A DNA stretch of 64,000 nt from Pseudomonas synxantha BG33R. Its GTDB lineage: Bacteria > Pseudomonadota > Gammaproteobacteria > Pseudomonadales > Pseudomonadaceae. How positions within the stretch are numbered: the first letter of the stretch is position 1; each line of letters starts with the position of its first letter. Of the stretch, positions 59,846-64,000 are shown piece after piece. The translations under genes and the position numbers were made by a program. Under the pieces are notes generated by a model. The model did not search any database and was not told the origin of the DNA. It saw only the letters and a list, made by a program, of their open reading frames with translations. Location of the stretch: NCBI RefSeq assembly GCF_000263715.2, contig NZ_CM001514.1:420936-484935 (forward strand). Reading direction: 5' to 3'.

Positions 59846-60376
59846 TTACTCGGCGAGGTCCTGCTCCTCAATGGTCTGGTTGTGGTTGGTGAACACGCAG
59901 ATATCGCCGGCGATACCCAGAGCGGTCTCGACGATCTCACGGGCCGACAGGTCGGTTTTCTTCAGCAGCGCGCTGGCTGCCGCCTGGGCATAGCCACCGC
60001 CGGAACCCATGGCGATCAGGCCATGTTCGGGTTCAACCACGTCGCCGTTACCGGTGATGATCAGCGAAGCATCTTTGTTCGCGACAGCGAGCATGGCTTC
60101 CAGGCGGCTGAGGGAGCGGTCGGTGCGCCATTCTTTGGCAAGTTCGACAGCGGCGCGCACCAGGTGGCCCTGATGTTTCTCAAGCTGGCCTTCGAAGCGT
60201 TCGAAGAGGGTAAAGGCGTCGGCGGTAGCGCCTGCGAAACCGGCAAGTACCTGGCCGTGGTACAGGCGACGCACTTTTTTCGCGTTGCCTTTCATCACGG
60301 TGTTGCCCAGGGAAACCTGGCCGTCGCCGCCCATGACGACTTTGCCGTGGCGACGTACTGAAACGATGGTGGTCAA
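59846..60376 (-). CDS. hslV: ATP-dependent protease peptidase subunit HslV
   Basis: A 176-residue proteasome-like threonine peptidase. The TTG at 60376 is chosen because it places the catalytic Thr directly after the initiator Met ([20 protein letters not shown]), as needed for autoprocessing, and GGAGA lies upstream. The longer GTG start at 60391 would bury that Thr. The core [15 protein letters not shown] and [14 protein letters not shown] are intact. A sigma-32-type promoter lies about 50 bp upstream. Confidence 0.97.
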   Translation of the reverse strand: MTTIVSVRRHGKVVMGGDGQVSLGNTVMKGNAKKVRRLYHGQVLAGFAGATADAFTLFERFEGQLEKHQGHLVRAAVELAKEWRTDRSLSRLEAMLAVANKDASLIITGNGDVVEPEHGLIAMGSGGGYAQAAASALLKKTDLSAREIVETALGIAGDICVFTNHNQTIEEQDLAE

Positions 60377-60423
60377 GGGGAGAGTCTCCACGCAGCGGGG
60401 CGAAAATGCCCTGATGAGAACTC

Positions 60424-60450
60424 ATATGGGGGTGGCGGGGGGGATTTCAA
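60424..60450 (-). promoter_or_regulatory. sigma-32 (heat-shock) promoter of hslVU
   Basis: On the minus strand TTGAAA, 13 bases, then CCCCATAT matches the RpoH consensus CTTGAAA-N(13-15)-CCCCATNT very well. The predicted start is about 40 bases before the hslV TTG. It fits the known heat-shock role of HslVU. Confidence 0.8.
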
Positions 60451-60522
60451 CCGTAGGACGGGTGCGCGGACGAGTGGTGTTTATTGATCCGACACCTATT
60501 CAAGAACACCGCAAAACCAAAT

Positions 60523-60610
60523 GTGGGAGGGGGCTTGCTCCCGATCGCGGTGTGTCAGTCGCTGAATATATTGACTGATATACCGCCATCGGGGGCAAGC
60601 CCCCTCCCAC
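60523..60610. repeat. REPIN (88 bp)
   Basis: GTGGGAGGGGGCTTGCTCCC and GGGGGCAAGCCCCCTCCCAC face outward around a loop, between the hslVU promoter and the SPOR gene. Confidence 0.9.
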
Positions 60611-60634
60611 ATTAGCTCTGCTATGTCTTCGAAA

Positions 60635-61336
60635 TCAGCGGCTCTGGCGTTGTTGTAACAACAGGTTGCTAAACCCGGCCCCGGCCAATTGTTTCTGCGC
60701 CACGGTCAGTTGTTCGCGGTTGCTGAACGGCCCTACCAATACGCGATACCAGGTCGCGTCCTTCACCGTGCCGGACTCAACCGATACCGATTGGCCCAAC
60801 AGAATGATCTGCGCACGCACACGATCGGCATCCGCCTGTTTCGGGAACGAGCCGGCCTGCAGGAAGAACTTGGTCACAGGCGCGGCCTTGGTCGCTGCCA
60901 CTGGCGGTGCTGGCGGCGGAGTGATGCCGGCCAGTGCAGCCTGGGCGCGAGCCGTGTCGATTTTCGCCGCTTCCGCTGGGGTTACTGGCGTGGTCGGCAC
61001 TTGCGGGGTCGGCAGGGTTTTCTCCGGCACGGCGTCGGGCGGCACGATCACTTCCGATTCCGGCAGCAGCGTGTAGAAGTCGTATTTCGGCTTCACCGGT
61101 GCGGTCGGGCTTGGCGCAGTCTTGTTGGCCTCGGCAATTTTCGTGGCCTTCTGCTGCTCCTGTTTGACGCGCTTGACGTCATCGCCCTGGCCAGGCTCCA
61201 GCTTCATCAGAAACACAACGAAGGCACCGACCGTCAGGCCGATGGCCATCCACAGCCAGCCCGGGATCGGCTGCTTCGCCGGGGCCTGATAACGGCTGGC
61301 GCCGCGTTTGGGTGCAGGTTTTTTCTTGGCAGCCAA
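60635..61336 (-). CDS. SPOR-domain cell-division-type membrane protein
   Basis: A 233-residue FtsN-like protein: a short basic cytosolic start (M-AAKKKPAPKRGASRYQ), one membrane segment at about residues 25-45 (WLWMAIGLTVGAFVVFLM), a Pro/Ala/Lys-rich periplasmic linker, and a C-terminal SPOR peptidoglycan-binding domain (FLQAGSFPKQADADRVRAQI ... WYRVLVGPF). The TTG at 61336 begins right after the argS stop and gives the usual N-terminus; GGAG lies 10 bases upstream. In pseudomonads this gene follows argS. Coupled to argS translation is likely. Confidence 0.88.
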   Translation of the reverse strand: MAAKKKPAPKRGASRYQAPAKQPIPGWLWMAIGLTVGAFVVFLMKLEPGQGDDVKRVKQEQQKATKIAEANKTAPSPTAPVKPKYDFYTLLPESEVIVPPDAVPEKTLPTPQVPTTPVTPAEAAKIDTARAQAALAGITPPPAPPVAATKAAPVTKFFLQAGSFPKQADADRVRAQIILLGQSVSVESGTVKDATWYRVLVGPFSNREQLTVAQKQLAGAGFSNLLLQQRQSR

Positions 61337-61337
61337 C

Positions 61338-63074
61338 TTACATACGCTCCAGAGTTTCCAGGCCCAAGAGTTCCAGGCCTTGCTTGAGGGTGCGTCCAGC
61401 CAATGCGGCAAGGCGCAGGCGACTTTGTTTCTGGGCTTCGTCGTCGGCGGTCAGGATCGGGCAGTTCTCGTAGAAGCTGGAGAACAGGCCGGCCACTTCG
61501 TACAAATAGGTGCACAGGATGTGCGGCGTGCCTTTTTCGCCAACGCTGTTGAGCACTTCGCTAAATTGCGCGAGCTTGGCCGCCAGTTCCTGTTCATGGG
61601 CGGCGTCCAGCACGATCTGGCCTTCGACTTCGCTGAAGTCCTTGCCCAGCTTGCGGAACACGCCGGCCACGCGGGTGTAGGCGTACAGCAGGTACGGCGC
61701 GGTGTTGCCTTCGAAGTTGAGCATCAGGTCGAAGTTGAAGCTGTAGTCGCTGGTGCGGTGCTTGGACAGGTCGGCGTATTTCACTGCGCCAATGCCCACC
61801 ACGCGGGCGATGTTGCGCAGGTCGGCCTCGGCCAGCTCCGGGTTCTTTTCCTTCACCAGGTTGTAGGCACGCTCCTGGGCTTCGGTCAGCAGGTCGATCA
61901 GCTTCACGGTGCCACCGTCACGGGTCTTGAACGGGCGGCCATCGGCGCCGTTCATGGTGCCGAAACCCATGTGTTCCATGTGCATCGGGTGGGTGACGAA
62001 GCCGGCACGACGGGCCACTTCAAACACTTGCTGGAAGTGAAGGGCCTGGCGTTGGTCGACGAAGTACAGCGCCCGGTCGGCCTTGAGCACGCCGCTGCGA
62101 TAGCGCACAGCAGCCAGGTCGGTGGTGGCGTAGAGATAGCCGCCATCGGCCTTGACGATGATCACCGGCAGCGGCTCGCCGTCGGCGGTCTTGAATTCTT
62201 CGAGGAACACGCACTGCGCGCCGTTGCTCTCGACCAGCAGGCCCTTGGCCTTGAGGTCGTTGACCACGTTGATCAGGTCGTCGTTGTAGGCGCTTTCGCC
62301 CATCACGTCGGCCATGGTCAACTTCACGTTGAGCAGTTCGTAGATTTCCTGGCAGTGGGACAGGGAAATCTCACGGAAGCGGTTCCACAGCGCCAGGCAT
62401 TCCTGGTCGCCGGCTTGCAGTTTGACCACCAGGCCACGGGCGCGGTCGGCAAACTCTTCGGATTCGTCGAAGCGTTTCTTGGCGGCGCGGTAGAAGTTTT
62501 CCAGGTCGGCCAGCTCGTTGCTGGTGATCGGGTTTTCCTGCAGGTAGGCCATCAACATGCCGAACTGGGTACCCCAGTCGCCGACGTGGTTCTGGCGGAT
62601 CACGGTGTCGCCGAGGAACTCCAGCACCCGCGCCACACCGTCGCCGATGATGGTGGAGCGCAGGTGACCGACGTGCATCTCTTTGGCCAGGTTCGGCGCC
62701 GACAGGTCGATGACCACGCGTTGGGTGTCGCCAGCCTTGTGTGCGCCGATTTTGGCATCGGCCAGGGCTGCGTCCAGGCGCGAAGCCAAGGCCTGGGTGT
62801 TCTGGAAGAAGTTGATAAAGCCCGGGCCTGCGATTTCGGCCTTGGTGACACTGGCGTCAGCCGGCAGTGCAGCGATGATTTTTTCCGCCAGGTCGCGCGG
62901 TTTCATGCCGGCCGGCTTGGACAGCATCATCGCGATGTTGCTGGCGAAGTCGCCGTGGGTCTTGTCGCGGGTGTTCTCCACCTGGATCGCCGGCGACAGG
63001 CCTTCAGGCAACACACCTTCGTTGACGAGTTGGGTGAGGGCTTGTTGGATCAGCTGGCGAATGGTGTCTTTCAT
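61338..63074 (-). CDS. argS: arginyl-tRNA synthetase
   Basis: A 578-residue class I synthetase. Start ATG 63074 ([20 protein letters not shown]). The class I HIGH motif is [12 protein letters not shown] near residue 133, and the anticodon-binding DALR domain is C-terminal (ending [13 protein letters not shown]). A canonical KMSKS is lacking, as in most ArgS. The SPOR gene begins one base after the stop codon. Confidence 0.97.
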   Translation of the reverse strand: MKDTIRQLIQQALTQLVNEGVLPEGLSPAIQVENTRDKTHGDFASNIAMMLSKPAGMKPRDLAEKIIAALPADASVTKAEIAGPGFINFFQNTQALASRLDAALADAKIGAHKAGDTQRVVIDLSAPNLAKEMHVGHLRSTIIGDGVARVLEFLGDTVIRQNHVGDWGTQFGMLMAYLQENPITSNELADLENFYRAAKKRFDESEEFADRARGLVVKLQAGDQECLALWNRFREISLSHCQEIYELLNVKLTMADVMGESAYNDDLINVVNDLKAKGLLVESNGAQCVFLEEFKTADGEPLPVIIVKADGGYLYATTDLAAVRYRSGVLKADRALYFVDQRQALHFQQVFEVARRAGFVTHPMHMEHMGFGTMNGADGRPFKTRDGGTVKLIDLLTEAQERAYNLVKEKNPELAEADLRNIARVVGIGAVKYADLSKHRTSDYSFNFDLMLNFEGNTAPYLLYAYTRVAGVFRKLGKDFSEVEGQIVLDAAHEQELAAKLAQFSEVLNSVGEKGTPHILCTYLYEVAGLFSSFYENCPILTADDEAQKQSRLRLAALAGRTLKQGLELLGLETLERM

Positions 63075-63193
63075 GGTGTTCTCTTTCGACCGCAAGCGGC
63101 GGCGCGCGATGCGCAGGTGGAAAAACTGGGCATTATCCGTGGCGAGGGCGGGCTTGCCAACCGTTCAGACTAGATGGCGGACCTGCGGGCCTC

Positions 63194-63261
63194 ATCGCGG
63201 GCAAGCCCCCTCCCACATTTGAAGGTGTTCACATTTCAAAATGTGGATGGTGGCTTGCCTG
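63194..63261. repeat. inverted REP pair, tail-in, right arm degraded
   Basis: ATCGCGGGCAAGCCCCCTCCCAC is followed by the degraded arm GTGGATGGTGGCTTGCCTG, with the inner ends facing. The right arm runs up to the priA stop codon. Confidence 0.6.
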
Positions 63262-64000
63262 TCAATACAAATCTACCGGGTCTACATCCAGTGACCATCG
63301 CACTTGTCGGCCGCTGGGTATTTGCTCCAGCTCAAGCATCCAGCTACTTAACAGTCGATGCAGCGGTGCGCGGGAGGTTGCCTGCAAGAGTAACTGAGCC
63401 CGATAACGCCCGGCACGCCTCTCCATGGGCGCAGGCACAGGGCCGAGCAATTCGATGCCGGTCAGGCCCAACTCGCCCAGCAAACGTTCGGCCACGCTGC
63501 AGGCTTGATCGAGGAAACCTTCGGCCTGGCCGGGTTTGTGGGCTTCGGCACGCAGCAACGCCAAGTGCGCAAAGGGTGGCAAGCCGGCAGCGCGACGTTC
63601 GCTCAATGCCTGCTCGGCGAAGGCAAAATAGCCTTGTTCCGTCAGTTGAATCAGCAGCGGGTGGTCGGCCAGGTGCGTCTGGATAATCACCTTGCCCGGC
63701 TCTTCGGCCCGTCCTGCGCGCCCTGCCACCTGCACGATCAACTGCGCCATGCGTTCGCTGGCGCGGAAATCCCCGGAGAACAAACCTCCGTCGGCATCCA
63801 GGATCGACACCAGGGTCACCCGTGGGAAGTGGTGCCCTTTGGCGAGCATCTGCGTGCCGATCAGAATGCAGGGTTGACCTTTCTGAATGGTGGCGAACAA
63901 CTGGTTCATTGCATCTTTGCGCGACGTGCTGTCGCGGTCGACCCGCAGCACCGGGTAATCCGGGAACAGAATGCCCAGGCGCTCTTCGGCGCGCTCGGTG
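63262..64000 (-). CDS. priA: primosomal protein N' (PriA helicase), C-terminal part
   Basis: The last ~246 residues of PriA, cut by the window edge; the frame is open to 64000. The sequence contains the helicase C-lobe with DADGGLFSGDFRASERM and motif VI VQVAGRAGRAEEPG, followed by the PriA C-terminal domain (PPFAHLALLRAEAH, RYRAQLLLQATSR). PriA restarts replication at stalled forks. The start and the zinc-binding and Walker A parts lie outside the window. Confidence 0.96.
   Translation of the reverse strand, partial: TERAEERLGILFPDYPVLRVDRDSTSRKDAMNQLFATIQKGQPCILIGTQMLAKGHHFPRVTLVSILDADGGLFSGDFRASERMAQLIVQVAGRAGRAEEPGKVIIQTHLADHPLLIQLTEQGYFAFAEQALSERRAAGLPPFAHLALLRAEAHKPGQAEGFLDQACSVAERLLGELGLTGIELLGPVPAPMERRAGRYRAQLLLQATSRAPLHRLLSSWMLELEQIPSGRQVRWSLDVDPVDLY

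Noticed and set aside
826..63261. Recurrent ~20-25 bp repeats as a possible CRISPR array
   Set aside because: The repeats are dispersed, palindromic and paired in inverted orientation; there is no regular direct-repeat/spacer array and no cas gene.

Overview
The window reads as chromosomal DNA of a Pseudomonas of the fluorescens group. The evidence is a complete two-hutH histidine utilisation locus, a medium-chain polyhydroxyalkanoate (PHA) cluster in the order phaC1-phaZ-phaC2-phaD with convergent phaI-phaF, the ubiE-ubiJ-ubiB-hisI-hisE-tatABC-rsmE block, and many REP/REPIN elements of the GTGGGAG...GGCTTGCC type. I see no rRNA, tRNA, prophage, CRISPR array or intact insertion sequence. Most of the DNA is core genome.

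Layout. 1-11.7 kb: periplasmic chorismate mutase, glnA (sigma-54 promoter with two NtrC-like sites), thiI, typA, a YkgJ-type cysteine protein, glgP, fbp and two small lipoprotein genes. 11.8-27.8 kb: the hut locus, hutF on the minus strand diverging from hutC-hutD, then hutU, an NCS1 transporter, the ABC system hutX-W-V, hutH1, hutH2, the permease hutT, hutI and hutG. 28-31.4 kb: an orphan choline/betaine-type binding protein, an HSL-family esterase, proline iminopeptidase and dtd. 31.7-36 kb: opgG-opgH (osmoregulated periplasmic glucans). 36.2-39.8 kb: a polar amino acid ABC transporter with two tandem binding-protein genes. 39.8-43.8 kb: two chemoreceptors on the minus strand. 43.8-44.5 kb: a mobile-element-like repeat inserted in a REPIN. 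44.5-50.5 kb: rsmE, tatCBA, hisE, hisI, ubiB, ubiJ, ubiE. 50.6-57.7 kb: PHA genes. 57.9-64 kb: a DUF971 gene, hslU, hslV, a SPOR-domain gene, argS and the 3' part of priA.

The hut genes encode the five-step route from histidine to glutamate: HutH, HutU, HutI, then HutF and HutG. Three different importers accompany them. HutC operators lie between hutF and hutC and at the hutU start site, beside a sigma-54 promoter. The PHA genes encode two synthases, a depolymerase, the TetR-type PhaD and granule phasins. phaC1 has a sigma-54-like promoter and a Crc/Hfq-type A-rich motif at its start codon.

Points most worth a second look: (1) HutH1 has an exact deletion of the Ala-Ser-Gly tripeptide that forms the MIO electrophile, and Leu at the catalytic Tyr position, yet is otherwise intact; (2) a 513-bp element with 22-bp perfect terminal inverted repeats and a 10-bp target duplication sits inside a REPIN, and removing it restores a REPIN of the usual size; (3) several promoters can be read directly (sigma-54 at glnA, hutU and phaC1, sigma-32 at hslVU, sigma-28 at a chemoreceptor gene).
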